Assembly: GCF_000699445.3 (NCBI RefSeq)
Contig: NC_067200.1
Location: 2,706,450 to 2,770,449 of the forward strand
DNA length: 64,000 nucleotides
Source of the DNA: Schistosoma haematobium
Lineage: Eukaryota; Platyhelminthes; Trematoda; Strigeidida; Schistosomatidae
Direction of reading: 5' to 3'
Shown: in pieces, positions 1 through 11,171 of the stretch
Layout: every line of letters begins with the position of its first letter
Position numbering within the stretch: the stretch's first letter is position 1
The notes under the pieces: model-generated
Seen by the model: the letters and a program-made list of their open reading frames with translations, nothing else
The model's database searches: none
Told to the model about the DNA's origin: nothing
Translations under genes and position numbers: made by a program

Positions 1-846
1 ATACAGGTAGCGTCACACAACGAAACACTGACATATGGAAGCTGTGAACAGAACATGTCAGCTGGTCGCAGCTCGAATGGAACATCGAGTGATCAGTCAT
101 TATCGATGTGCTTAATCGGCATCTGATCACTGACCAGGTGTCTGGTGTTTGCCAGTTTCAATGACGGAATAACTGTATCGGATACAGTGTGGTGCGCACT
201 CGTCAGTCGGATGAGAACAGTCGACGTCGACTATGGACTGTGTGGAGAAGATGAGAACTGGACGACTAAACCAAATCTACACTCTCTCATATCGCATCCA
301 ACCACCAATCTCACACCTATTGCCATCACAATAAACACCACAAACACTACCGACATGAACTCCAGAAACTAAGCCAGCATCAACGACAACATCGACATCA
401 GGATAATTGGATACACTCCATCAGAGTATATGTAACAGCCGACTATCCACCTGGATCTCGCTGCTCCATATCAGCACAGACATTCTCTGCTACAGCCGTC
501 ACGGGGATGATATTCGTGGTGTCTCTTCTCTCGTCCCCCATCCACTGATGTCGAACTTGATCGAATGGCAAGACAGCAGGTCATGCCAATGACGTTGACT
601 TCTGGCATCTCTCTGCACGCTTCATGTGGCATGCATGCCTCAAAGCTTCACCGATCAGATGATTGACTGGTTGGTTGTCACACAGATGACTAACGGGTCG
701 AACAATTTGAGAGATGGAATGCAGGCTTCCAGTGAGTGAGTGAGTGATTGAGGCGGTCAATTGCACACACGACAGTTTGTGCGTGCATATACGATTGGAG
801 TGAGTGACAATGCAAGCGGTATTGTTGATGTGAGTGAGTGAGTGTT

Positions 847-873
847 GGTGTGTGTGTGTGTGTGTGTGTGTGT
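847..873. repeat. (GT)n microsatellite, tRNA-Met unit 1
   Basis: A run of GT just downstream of the tRNA-Met on its own strand sense. Matching, longer or shorter, runs lie at about 2655-2687 and 4815-4837. It is preceded by short (GTGA)n blocks whose length also differs between units. Confidence 0.95.
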
Positions 874-901
874 AAGTGGTGATAGACAGTTGTCAAAAGC
901 C

Positions 902-975
902 TGCCCCAGGTGAGACTCGAACTCACGACCTTCAGATTATGAGACTGACGCGCTAACCTACTGCGCTACTAGGGC
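902..975 (-). tRNA. tRNA-Met (CAT), elongator type, unit 1
   Basis: The minus strand folds into a 74-nt cloverleaf. The 7-bp acceptor stem pairs GCCCTAG with CTGGGGC, with one G-T pair, and the discriminator base is A. The anticodon loop CTCATAA gives anticodon CAT, and the T arm is GTGAG, TTCGAGT, CTCAC. The anticodon stem has a T-T opposition at 31/39, which animal elongator tRNA-Met also has. The sequence closely resembles animal elongator tRNA-Met rather than initiator. The internal A box (TAGCGCAGTAGG) and B box are present, and a T4 run on the minus strand (895-898) follows the gene by three bases as a polymerase III terminator. Confidence 0.97.
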
Positions 976-1650
976 GTAGCTGGCCGCCACGGCCCCAGCC
1001 TCACCATATCCATCCACACACACCCAAACATCACTAACACAACACAACCAACATTTACACAACTAACTTACACTCAACTAATATGCTCACCTCCACAACA
1101 ACAAACAAACACAACTACGACCACTACTAACTACACCATCACTACAAATACTAACAGCAATACCACTGCTTCATAATCATACTACTCACTCACTATACAA
1201 CCTCCATATCTACCACTAACACTAAACCACAACCAACACGACTTCGACTACTCCACCAACACCATGTGATTTCACGTCCACACACAACCGACTCATCAAC
1301 CTACCTCTCTTATTCACTAACATAGTTCATAATCAGTTGAGTTGATCCACATCGTTGCACACCCAATGACGCGTCGACTGCAAGTCATGTGGTAGTGTGT
1401 TGTAATAGTGTGTCGGATTTCGTGTAACCAGCATGAAATTCATCTTCATCCACTTTCATCATTAATATCCACAGGCGGTCTTGCCTCGTTTTGTCCATCT
1501 ACACGCCTTCCATCACACACGGATACACATGCTTCAAACATTCATGCAGACTGGAGGCAGAACATCAAACCAGTCGAGAGACGCCAGCCACTTCATATTT
1601 GTCATCCACCGAACAACCTCCACACAATGCTGTTCCGTCGCAGCTTGTCA

Positions 1651-1651
1651 A

Positions 1652-1692
<41 letters not shown>
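1651..1692. repeat. (CAT)n microsatellite, unit 1
   Basis: Uninterrupted CAT repeat of about 14 copies. It is the counterpart of the much larger block in unit 2. The apparent poly-Ser, poly-His and poly-Ile ORFs here are its three frame translations. Confidence 0.97.
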
Positions 1693-2657
1693 ACTTCTTC
1701 CGTCAACTTCATGTCAACTCGAGGAACACATCATCTCACACACAGACATGAACACACACACACGCACGCACGCGACCATACATACAGGTAGCGTCACACA
1801 ACGAAACACTGACATATGGAAGCTGTGAACAGAACATGTCAGCTGGTCGCAGCTCGAATGGAACATCGAGTGATCAGTCATTATCGATGTGCTTAATCGG
1901 CATCTGATCACTGACCAGGTGTCTGGTGTTTGCCAGTTTCAATGACGGAATAACTGTATCGGATACAGTGTGGTGCGCACTCGTCAGTCGAATGAGAGCA
2001 GTCGACGTCGACTATGGACTGTGTGGAGAAGATGAGAACTGGACGACTAAACCAAATCTACACTCTCTCATATCGCATCCAACCACCAATCTCACACCTA
2101 TTGCCATCACAATAAACACCACAAACACTACCGACATGAACTCCAGAAACTAAGCCAGCATCAACGACAACATCGACATCAGGATAATTGGATACACTCA
2201 ATCAGAGTATATGTAACAGCCGACTATCCACCTGGATCTCGCTGCTCCATATCAGCACAGACATTCTCTGCTACAGCCGTCACGGGGATGATATTCGTGG
2301 TGTCTCTTCTCTCGTCCCCATCCACTGATGTCGAACTTGATCGAATGGCAAGACAGCAGGTCATGCCAATGACGTTGACTTCTGGCATCTCTCAGCACGC
2401 TTCATATGGCATGCATGCCTCAAAGCTCCACCGATCAGATGATTGACTGGTTGATTGTCACACAGATGACTAACGGGTCGAACAATTTGAGAGATGGAAT
2501 GCAGGCTTCCAGTGAGTGAGTGAGTGTGTGTGTGAGTGAGTGAGTGAGTGAGTGAGTGAGTGATTGAGGCGGTCAATTGCACACACGACAGTTTGTGCGT
2601 GCATATACGATTGGAGTGAGTGACAATGCAAGCGGTATTGTTGATGTGAGTGAGTGT

Positions 2658-2688
<31 letters not shown>

Positions 2689-2714
2689 GTGAGCATAGAC
2701 AGTTGTCAAAAGCC

Positions 2715-2788
2715 TGCCCCAGGTGAGACTCGAACTCACGACCTTCAGATTATGAGACTGACGCGCTAACCTACTGCGCTACTAGGGC
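2715..2788 (-). tRNA. tRNA-Met (CAT), elongator type, unit 2
   Basis: Identical over all 74 bases to the unit 1 gene, 1813 bp further on. The minus-strand T4 terminator is at 2708-2711. The gene sits between the (GT)n block of the same unit and the A/C-rich spacer, exactly as in unit 1. Confidence 0.97.
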
Positions 2789-3465
2789 GTAGCTGGCCGC
2801 CACGGCCCCAGCCTCACCATATCCATCCACACACACCCAAACATCACTAACACAACACAACCAACATTTACACAACTAACTTACACTCAACTAATATGCT
2901 CACCTCCACAACAACAAACAAACACAACTACGACCACTACTAACTACACCATCACTACAAATACTAACAGCAATACCACTGCTTCATAATCATACTACTC
3001 ACTCACTATACAACCTCCATATCTACCACTAACACTAAACCACAACCAACACGACTTCGACTACTCCACCAACACCATGTGATTTCACGTCCACACACAA
3101 CCGACTCATCAACCTACCTCTCTTATTCACTAACATAGTTCATAATCAGTTGACTTGATTCACATCGTTGCACACCCAATGACGCGTCGACTGCAAGTCA
3201 TGTGGTAGTGTGTTGTAATGAGTGTGTCGGATTTCGTGTAACCAGCATGAAATTCATCTTCATCCACTTTCATCATTAATATCCACAGGCGGTCTTGCCT
3301 CGTTTTGTCCATCTACACGCCTTCCATCACACACGGATACACATGCTTCAAACATTCATGCAGACTGGAGGCAGAACATCAAACCAGTCGAGAGACGCCA
3401 GCCACTTCATATTTGTCATCCACCGAACAACCTCCACACAATGCTGTTCCGTCGCAGCTTGTCAG

Positions 3466-3479
3466 CCAACATCATCACA

Positions 3480-3515
<36 letters not shown>

Positions 3516-3548
3516 ATCATCATCATCACACACACACACACACACACA

Positions 3549-3625
<77 letters not shown>

Positions 3626-3836
3626 ATCATCATCATCATCATTCACATCATCACACACATCATCACACCACACATCATCACATCATCATCATCATCATCA
3701 TCATCATCATTCATCATCATCATCATCATCATCACATCATCATCATCACACACACATCATACACATCATCACACATCATCATCACATCACATCACACCCA
3801 CACACACACATCACATCATCATCATCATCATCATCA
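3466..3836. repeat. Expanded CAT/CA compound microsatellite, unit 2
   Basis: About 370 bp of CAT triplets mixed with (CA)n and CACAT steps, at the position that holds only 42 bp in unit 1. The long poly-His and poly-Ser frames over this block are not evidence of coding. It accounts for nearly all of the length difference between units 1 and 2. Confidence 0.97.
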
Positions 3837-4864
3837 CAACTTCTTCCGTCAACTTCATGTCAACTCGAGGAACACATCATCTCACACACAGACATGAACA
3901 CGAACACACGCACGCACGCGACCATACATACAGGTAGCGTCACACAACGAAACACTGACATATGGAAGCTGTGAACAGAACATGTCAGCTGGTCGCAGCT
4001 CGAATGGAACATCGAGTGATCAGTCATTATCGATGTGCTTAATCGGCATCTGATCACTGACCAGGTGTCTGGTGTTTGCCAGTTTCAATGACGGAATAAC
4101 TGTATCGGATACAGTGTGGTGCGCACTCGTCAGTCGAATGAGAGCAGTCGACGTCGACTATGGACTGTGTGGAGAAGATGAGAACTGGACGACTAAACCA
4201 AATCTACACTCTCTCACATCGCATCCAACCACCAATCTCACACCTATTGCCATCACAATAAACACCACAAACACTACCGACATGAACTCCAGAAACTAAG
4301 CCAGCATCAACAACAACATCGACATCAGGATAATTGGATACACTCAATCAGAGTATATGTAACAGCCGACTATCCACCTGGATCTCGCTGCTCCATATCA
4401 GCACAGACATTCTCTGCTACAGCCGTCACGGGGATGATATTCGTGGTGTCTCTTCTCTCGTCCCCATCCACTGATGTCGAACTTGATCGAATGGCAAGAC
4501 AGCAGGTCATGCCAATGACGTTGACTTCTGGCATCTCTCAGCACGCTTCATATGGCATGCATGCCTCAAAGCTCCACCGACCAGATGATTGACTGGTTGA
4601 TTGTCACACAGATGACTAACGGGTCGAACAATTTGAGAGATGGAATGCAGGCTTCCAGTGAGTGAGTGAGTGTGTGTGTGTGTGTGAGTGAGTGAGTGAG
4701 TGAGTGAGTGATTGAGGCGGTCAATTGCACACACGACAGTTTGTGCGTGCATATACGATTGGAGTGAGTGACAATGCAAGCGGTATTGTTGATGTGAGTG
4801 AGTGAGTGTTGGTGTTGTGTGTGTGTGTGTGTGTGTAAGTGAGCATAGACAGTTGTCAAAATCC

Positions 4865-4886
4865 TGCCCCAGGTGAGACTCGAACT
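4865..4886 (-). pseudogene. tRNA-Met 3' fragment, unit 3, array edge
   Basis: Only the last 22 bases of the tRNA remain: the acceptor 3' strand, part of the T arm and the discriminator. After 4886 the sequence turns into unrelated AT-rich DNA. The T4 stop downstream (4858-4861) is kept. No functional tRNA can be made. The breakpoint lies in the T loop/B box region, so the array ends inside a gene rather than at a unit boundary. Confidence 0.93.
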
Positions 4887-5183
4887 TATTTCATTCCGAA
4901 CATCAGTATTTTTCTCTGTTCTTCTTTCTTTCTCTCTTTTAGTTGAATACTTTCACCAGGTCGATTGGTTTTTTCTGAGTTGATCCTCATATCCGTTTTT
5001 TAGATTTCAGATTTACGATATTTTTAGGAGATTGAGCTACAGATCTCATTGAAATATCTCTTCGTAAAAGTTATGTGAATGATGAATAAGCCCAACGTTC
5101 TTCAAAACTACATTATTCTTTTAAGTGAAAAGAAAAATGCAACAAGCATTTTTTCTCAGATCTACTGTAGGTAGAAAAGTACA
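4887..5183. other. AT-rich spacer, nothing recognised
   Basis: Between the broken edge of the tRNA-Met array and a Penelope fragment. It contains a pyrimidine-rich stretch (about 4910-4945) but no ORF, RNA fold or repeat shared with the rest of the window that I can see. Confidence 0.6.
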
Positions 5184-5470
5184 TGGTTCAATCAAACGAT
5201 CTATTTTTAGGAAGCCAACTTGGACAGACCAATGCCATAAATATCATAGTTGTTTCTCAGTTCAATGCAAATGGTATTTGGTAAAAGGTTTATTCAATAC
5301 GATTAATCGTATTTGCACAAACAACGCTATTGAGGACGAAGAAATTGTGTTTAGCGAAACATTCATGGAGAATGATTATCCTCTAAAATTCATAAATCAA
5401 TGGAAAGAGAGACCTACTATAAATTTCGGCACAATAAACCACTGTCTACATCACCATTCCATACAGCTTA
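5184..5470 (+). pseudogene. Penelope-like element fragment (thumb/linker region)
   Basis: The frame reads a segment with FRKPTWT followed by a Cys/Tyr-rich stretch, then FNTINRICTNNAI and YPLKFINQW. It aligns by eye with the part of the intact RT at 11172-12953 that follows the palm domain (FRKPTWTGQY, RICINDAI, YPLKFINRW). There is no RT catalytic motif and no GIY-YIG domain. Upstream of about 5184 and downstream of about 5470 the resemblance stops, although the frame stays open from 5125 to 5538. This is a dead scrap of a Penelope-like retroelement. Confidence 0.85.
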
Positions 5471-5539
5471 CTGGTGAGCCTTCACCTATTAGTGTTAATG
5501 TCAAAATTCAATCAACATTCTTCTATTGCCTGCGATAAA

Positions 5540-5726
5540 TGACTGTCTTACATATGACATGGTTATAGACAATATCAGACGAGAGAACTAATAATTCAAT
5601 TATATATCAGATCAGATTATCAGTCGGAGATTATATGTGTGTAAAATATTCTGAACTGAGTAGTACAGTTAGTACTAATCAAATTTATCATGCGCTTCCA
5701 AGATTAACAATGAGATCAAGTATGTT

Positions 5727-5777
<51 letters not shown>

Positions 5778-6604
5778 CTTGTTTCTTATGTTACCTGTAA
5801 TTTGTTAGTAGTATGAATATTATGCCCTAATTTGAATGTTGCTCCATAATATCACAATTCCGCTTGTTTGTTAGTGATTTATAGCAGATTTATAGACATG
5901 TAAAAGAGCACTGTTTAGAGCTAAGAAGGAAGGAGAAATGGAAGATGTCATTCAAAGATTTTTGCTAACTGACCGCGATGTTTGGAAAGAAAATTAAAAT
6001 ACCAATGGAACAAATGAAATTCAGACACAAAACCAGCTTCTGCAAAAACAGATTAATAGAATAACAATCCAATAAGCGATATGATGCATTATTCAGAGAG
6101 TTCAGTGTGGAGTGAACGATAATAGCGATATATCTCCATTATGTAAAGCCAACCTGGAAGATTGGAACTATAATCCACATGAAAAGAAAAGTCATTTATG
6201 AAGTAAAAGTCGGATTAAAGATATCGATGCGATATGCAAATCAACTACGACCAGCCAGAAAAGAGTAGGAGAGTGGAATTGATTTAAATTCAGATAAACC
6301 ATTAAACATACCAACTAAATTGATTAATGGAACTAAAAAGGACTCAAGTAATAAGAGAAAGTGTACAATACCTTCAAGGCGGTTGCAGAGTATCAGACGA
6401 AAACCTAGTCGAATAAGAATAAATCTTTATAATCTTTATTATCCCTAATGCTTCAAAAAAGAGGAACTGTTTTATTCGAAGAAGATTAAATTATGGATAA
6501 CTTCGGGGAACTATTTATAGACTGTTAATATATATGTAGAGAGAGACAGTTTGTTCACATTTAATTTGGTTATGCCCTTTTGTTAACTTATTCAACGGAT
6601 GGAG
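5540..6604. other. AT-rich DNA with a (AAT)n microsatellite
   Basis: Contains an (ATA)n run at about 5728-5777. The rest shows no ORF of note and no match to other repeats of the window. A purine-rich stretch at 5920-6420 could be decayed element sequence, but I cannot identify it. Confidence 0.6.
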
Positions 6605-6995
6605 TTGTTCGTTCAGTAACAACTTATCTATATCATTGTATCTTTATTATTGTTGTGAATGTATGAACATGTGTGCTTGAGCATTGCTTTACTGCCTACG
6701 CATTTATTCACTCTGCTAGCCTTACTCTTATTCGCTTAATTGATTCGATGATTCATTCATTTCACTGTGTATATACATGTACATTTTAATCTTGTTCATT
6801 GTCTCGCACACTCACTCGCTTTCCCGCTTGCTTTTCGGCATTACTCTTTCATGCTTGATTAGCGTACCTGTAATTTCGGTTGTATGTGCGTAATGCAATA
6901 ATTAACGTAATCAACACTAAGTGTTCGCCTTCTGATTAATACACCGCTTGAGTGACAGTTGTCAGGACGAACTATATACGAAGTTTAAGGATTAT
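6605..6995 (+). repeat. Dispersed repeat, inverted copy at 41.5-42.0 kb
   Basis: From the words TTATCTATATCATTG to ACGAAGTTTAAGG this stretch matches the reverse complement of about 41486-41965. Shared landmarks in the same order are GTATCTTTATTATTGTTG, TACTGCCTACGCATTTATTC, TTTCGGCA and AAGTGTTCGCCTTCTGATTA. The 41.5 kb copy has a (GAGT)n expansion where this one has only ACTCACTCGC. The family is not recognised; its size would fit a solo LTR or a non-autonomous element. Confidence 0.75.
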
Positions 6996-7059
6996 ATTGA
7001 ATACCGACCACCACAATATATATGACTGTTAAGTGACTAGATTATACATATCTATATTC

Positions 7060-7385
7060 CTTTAATCATAAGCTTTCGTTTGATGTATTGGCTATTATTA
7101 TAATATTTAATACTCTTAAGTTATTCCCCATCGAGTAGTTACAGTCTCTCATACTCACGGCCACTTTTGGCTTGATCTTGTATAATTGTTTTTGTATTTT
7201 ATGGTGTGATGTGGTCTGGTTTGCTTGTATATAAACTATATATGTCTGAAATATACTATTCATACAGTGAAGGCAGAGATTGCTTTCTGAACTCAACGGG
7301 CAGGGCTAGCCAAGAATAACCAATAAAGATCCAGAGTTGACACAAGGCTGCTAGTACCATGTTTGACACGTCATTGGTTCAGAAC
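7060..7385 (+). repeat. Degenerate solo-LTR-like copy (family L1)
   Basis: Much diverged but colinear with the LTR at 15374-15887. Shared features are the ATCATAAGCTTT word, the CTTGTATAATTG region, a TATA-like TGTATATAAAC at about 7228 and the TCTGAACTC region. The left end is missing and the right end is vague. Orientation is given by the TATA-like box. Confidence 0.6.
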
Positions 7386-7981
7386 AACAACAAGGTCATA
7401 TAAATCAGTATCGTGGTTGGCGATTTTGCCGCGTGATAATTACCAGGGCAAAATTCATAACAGGTAGAAGTAAACCAAATATATTTTATTGATAGGTTCT
7501 TCTGAAACAAAGACAAAATTTCAATGCAAATTATTTAAATGTGCTAAAATAAAAAATCGATGTTGATCTGCGTATTGTAACAGCTGGTTACACTTGTGGT
7601 AGTATCTGTGAATGAGAAAGCAGTTAGACCTATTTTGCCATCGAGCTCCTTTTGAATCTGTCTACGTTATATATAAGTCTGAAGCATATAACCTCAAAAC
7701 TCGCTTTCAAAACGTAGAAAATGATTTGGGATAAAGCATAAGAAATCAATTAATACAATCTATCTTGATCTAAACACACCATATAAGATTTAGTCTTGAG
7801 AATATCCCAATTCCTTATGAGTTAATCAATTTTGCTATTGTCAAAGGATCTAAGGTGTTGATGTTATCGTTTTTGTTTGATTGTATTATGGTTCCTATTC
7901 TTCAACTTCAACATTCCCATCCTGATGATTATGATAAATGTTGGTATCGTACCTGGTTCCTTTAAAATTAGTAGTTGGAGC
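7386..7981. other. AT-rich spacer, nothing recognised
   Basis: No ORF, RNA fold or repeat shared elsewhere in the window was found. Confidence 0.6.
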
Positions 7982-8488
7982 TATTATAACTTGTGGACTG
8001 TGTGCTCTGTTAATGTATAACGTGATGATATCGCCAATTAAAGAACAGTGATTCATCGATCGGACAAATGACGCATAAAAACCGTGCGAGCAGTCTACAG
8101 TACTTATCGGTCCAGCCTAACCTCACCTGTTACAGTCCACAACACCAATATCAACCTCCACGATATCAATCATGTATTTCAAATATACTGGGTTTATATA
8201 CAAACCAAACAGACTATATTGCACCACAAAATAGAAAATAACATTTGTACAAGATCTAGTCAGACGTGGCTTTGAATGTAGGAGACTGTAATTAATAGAT
8301 TGGGCATAACTCAAGAATGGTGAATGGAATCATAATAGTTTATGGGTCAAAATAAGGCATATAATAAGAGGAACATGAATATGAATAGTGTAGCTACTTA
8401 ACAATTATACAATAAGAATATATGTATGGTATTGTTCTATAAATAGTTCTCAAAAGTTACCATTCCTAATTCTCGTCGGCATATAACA
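7982..8488 (-). mobile_element. Solo LTR, family L1
   Basis: About 507 bp, colinear over its length with the copies at 15374, 21752 and 43663. Its right end reads ATATAACA, matching the family terminus TGTTATA read from the other strand; the left end is TATTATAAC, a mutated form of TGTTATAAC. The TATA-like box TATATAAACC is on the minus strand, which I use to set orientation. I found no matching 5-bp duplication at the flanks. There is no internal gag/pol, so it is a solo LTR if the family assignment is right. Confidence 0.75.
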
Positions 8489-8577
8489 CTCTTCATTCGC
8501 ATCAAATGCTTTTACATAAATGAAAGAATGTGAGTGAAATGTGACTAATTTTATAGTTTCATGCTGAATAAACACAT

Positions 8578-8695
8578 AATAATTGGATGAGCACTGTTGA
8601 GGAGTCCCATAATAGAACGAAACGGCCGTCCAGTGCTTCCATATTTTCCATTAGGTCTAGCTTGAATTGAATCATAATCTCAACTAATAAAATCA
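8578..8695 (+). mobile_element. Hammerhead SINE (family B), 5'-truncated
   Basis: Lacks the tRNA-like head. It keeps a near-complete hammerhead: stem I GCACTG (8591-8596) pairs with CAGTGC (8631-8636), the core is TTGAGGA (8597-8603) and GAAA (8619-8622), stem III is CGG/CCG without a loop, and the cleavage triplet GTC ends at 8630. Two defects are visible: the first core base is T instead of C, and stem II has one C-A mismatch. The family tail follows. Confidence 0.88.
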
Positions 8696-9029
8696 TAAAT
8701 AATTTAGTTAAGATGTAATTCATGTGTAAATTTCTTAAATCAACTGAAAATAATGTGTTTGATACGGAAATTCAACAATGTTCCATGATCTTCTTCTGAT
8801 ATCCATTCTTCCTTCCTTCCCATGAGCCGAATCAGTGAACTACTTGAGTAAACAGAAAGCTTTCATTGACTAACTTAATAGAAAATACATGCGCTACTTA
8901 TTCATTAATATCTATCTATCTGTCTTGGAAAATTATACTACATTTCCAACTAGTTTCAACTGTTCACTAACCCAGTAGAGTTTTTCTTCCACTCCTGTCT
9001 ATTCTCACAAGTAGATAGTTTTAAAGTAT

Positions 9030-9428
9030 TAGTGCCCCCAAATGCCATGGTACGGCCGAGAGTGAGGAGAGTCCGCTCTCCCTCTCGAAACGCTCTCACA
9101 CGGCCACACGTATATAGCCTCTAGCTGGGAAGTCCTACTCACTGTCTTCTCGTGGCACCGGTGTTATTTACGAAAATGAGAGGGCGAAAAGCGAATGTCC
9201 GGCGCTTTAACCGGATCCCAAACCAATGGTGCACATGGGTTCCAGTATCCTGAGGGAACAAATGGCGTATGAACCAATTTTCGGTCACCGGCTACCATGA
9301 AACTGCATCTCCTCACGATGCTCCACTGCCTTTTGGGTTAGACCTTTAGGTCAAGGGCTCGGGATGTGGTCCCTTAAGAAAACCACCTGCTTCGGTTTGT
9401 GCACCGGGGCAGTATCACAGCCCACACA
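9030..9428. repeat. GC-richer dispersed repeat (family G)
   Basis: Noticeably GC-rich for this region. The same sequence in inverted orientation occurs split at 41266-41470 and 42087-42295. Shared words include AAACCGAAGCAGGTG, GGAGATGCAGT, CATTCGGTTTTCGTCC-type sequence and CGGACTCTC. It has no open frame. It could be the 5' region of a retroelement, but I do not recognise it. Confidence 0.75.
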
Positions 9429-10244
9429 CAAATATAATGAAAGTGATGTATAATAGTATCAGATCTAGAACATTGTCCATCATAACAATACAAAGTAGTT
9501 ATTGTCTATACATCAACGAAAGACCGAATTTTATGTGTGTGAAATGAAAAAGTAGTGGTAATCAGTAACTTAATTTAACTGTTATAACGCTTGGATTTAT
9601 TTGTCTAAACGAATGGGACACCGATTTGCCTTAGACGAATGTCTACACTAGATACACTTTCAATGTCTATTATGCAGGACGCCAATACAACTCAAATCAA
9701 CAACACGTGATTAGCCTGACTAGAATGTAAGTATATTCCCATATTCAAAACCGACAACGATCATAGTAATAATAAGGGTAAGAGAATATATAACTCATTT
9801 AGTACCTATCAGACTATCATCTACTAGTCTGACTAAACAAACAACCAATCATTATCATCTTTGCCCACATATCACTATCATTATTTGAATCCCTCAACAA
9901 ATGGGAATTTATCTTTATCAGATGAAAGAATTAGTATCTCAGTAACCTTATTTCCCAGTCAACTAAACTGATGTTGAAAATATAATAAAATAACTGAATA
10001 GTGATGATCTGAATAGTTTCCGAGTTGTTTACTACTGTCATAGTCTAAATTCAATACCTGGAAACATTCGTGTTGGTTTCTTTTACAGTGTTTTATCACT
10101 AAAATGACATATCTAGTTAAATGCCATTACCGATTTAAATTGTTTCATATGAACGTCTCAAATATTCTACCTTTTTATAATATCACTTAATTTGATGCTG
10201 CTTATCATATTATGAATATTTTTCCAATTCATTAATCGATTGTA
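9429..10244. other. AT-rich spacer, nothing recognised
   Basis: No ORF, tRNA or repeat shared with other parts of the window was seen. Confidence 0.6.
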
Positions 10245-10388
10245 ATATAGGTCCTGGGTTCGAATCTCGCGAGGCGGGATCGTGGATACACACTGCTGAG
10301 GAGTTCTATGCTAGGACGAAACGGCCGTTCATTATTCCAGGTTTTCAATAGTGGTCTAAATTCAATTGACTCATAAATTCGATTGGAG
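10245..10388 (+). mobile_element. Hammerhead SINE (family B), head lost
   Basis: Starts near the B box (GGGTTCGAATCTCGC) and runs through the hammerhead into the tail. Core CTGAGGA and GAAA are intact, stem II is GTTC/GGAC and stem III CGG/CCG, and the cleavage triplet is GTT, a permitted NUH. Stem I (ACACTG against CATTAT) is largely unpaired. An RTE 3' fragment begins immediately after it. Confidence 0.88.
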
Positions 10389-10404
10389 GTGGATATGGCA
10401 TATA

Positions 10405-10645
10405 TCGAAGAAATCATTAAACTGCATCACGAGGCAAGCCCTAACTCAGAACCGTGAAGGGAAACAGAAGAGAAGAAGGTTAAAGAACACATTACGTCGG
10501 GAAATAGAAGCAGATACGAAAAGAATGAACAACAACTGAAAAGAGCTGGGAAGGATTGACCAGGGTAGGGTTGGATGGAGAATGCTGGTGAGCGGTCTAT
10601 GCTCCTCCATGAGGAGTAACAGGCGTAAGTAAGTGTGGCTCTTGG
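10405..10645 (+). mobile_element. RTE-clade LINE 3' end fragment
   Basis: Decayed C-terminal coding end and tail of an RTE-type non-LTR retrotransposon. Frames give readable pieces such as [16 protein letters not shown]-like sequence, [12 protein letters not shown] and MRSNRRK. It ends in a short GTAA repeat (GCGTAAGTAAGT), as do the copies at 16310 and 25133. Frameshifts and stops are present. It is joined on the left to a hammerhead SINE. Confidence 0.85.
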
Positions 10646-10807
10646 GTCAACGAAGTACTCATTGAGAAGTGCTCAGTGAAAGATTAAAGGCTATTATAAC
10701 TAGTGAAACTAGTGTAACGAAGTGTAAGGTATATAAATTATGCTGTCAATAAAAATAAGTACTTATTTTTTATAGATGAAATCATAAGCGAGTCTTAATT
10801 AGACTGC

Positions 10808-11130
10808 AGCGATTTGGATGACTCTCCCGGTCTCCCACATAGTACGAGCATTCCATGTAGCTAAATTAATGGTTGCTCTGATTACCAGATGGGGCGTCAG
10901 CCTCGTGACTTCCGAAGGAACTCGGCTTTCACTATGAGGCGTCATAACTCTTCTAAATGAAGACCTCCTAATTCCCAGGGCAGAGTTTAAATTATTTTTC
11001 CTGCTTAGCTTTTTATAGCGAGTTAGTTTTCTGCGGGTGCGGTCGCTAACCCCATGCCCAACCCTGTTCCTTTATCTTGGCTTTGGACCGACAGCAACCC
11101 CAGAGGGGCTCCAGGAGGAGTTCTTAATTA
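10808..11130 (-). mobile_element. RTE-clade LINE 5' end fragment
   Basis: On the minus strand this is the 5' leader and the first codons of the RTE endonuclease ORF. The frame reads ATWNARTMWETGR, then breaks off at about 10808. The leader matches 36300-36578, for example in GCGAGTTAGTTTTCT and CTAACCCCATGCCCAAC. It lies head-on against the plus-strand RTE 3' fragment 160 bp to the left, so these two pieces are not one simple truncated copy. Confidence 0.88.
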
Positions 11131-11171
11131 CACTACTGTGAAAAAATCTAATTGAATTACACACTCAAGCA

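Larger units (their letters stand above)
1..4886. repeat. Tandem array of tRNA-Met units (two full, one truncated)
   Basis: Direct tandem repeat seen by eye: base 1 re-occurs at 1782 and again at 3928, so unit 1 is 1781 bp, unit 2 is 2146 bp and unit 3 is cut after 959 bp. Units are almost identical outside simple repeats. Each holds, in order, a non-repetitive stretch, a (GTGA)n block, a (GT)n block, the minus-strand tRNA-Met, an A/C-rich stretch and a (CAT)n block. Unit 2 is longer because the CAT/CA block has expanded. The array starts outside the window and ends abruptly at 4886 inside the third tRNA. The several small ORFs shared between units are best explained by array homogenisation, not coding. 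Confidence 0.95.

Noticed and set aside
145..372. A 75-codon frame kept in three tRNA-Met units
   Set aside because: It has no ATG start and no motif, and three near-identical copies of a young array do not show selection.
3222..3974. His/Ser/Ile-rich frames of 200-250 codons in tRNA-Met unit 2
   Set aside because: All three frames of a CAT/CA microsatellite are open; the frames exist only because of the repeat and collapse in unit 1.
5125..5538. Full 137-codon frame as a gene
   Set aside because: Only its middle matches Penelope; both ends are unrelated sequence that happens to stay open.
7066..7296. A 76-codon minus-strand frame
   Set aside because: It runs antisense across a degenerate LTR and matches nothing coding.
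10245..10300. tRNA gene suggested by GGGTTCGAATCTCGC
   Set aside because: The B box belongs to a SINE head; no acceptor stem or full cloverleaf can be formed. The same holds for the other SINE B boxes.
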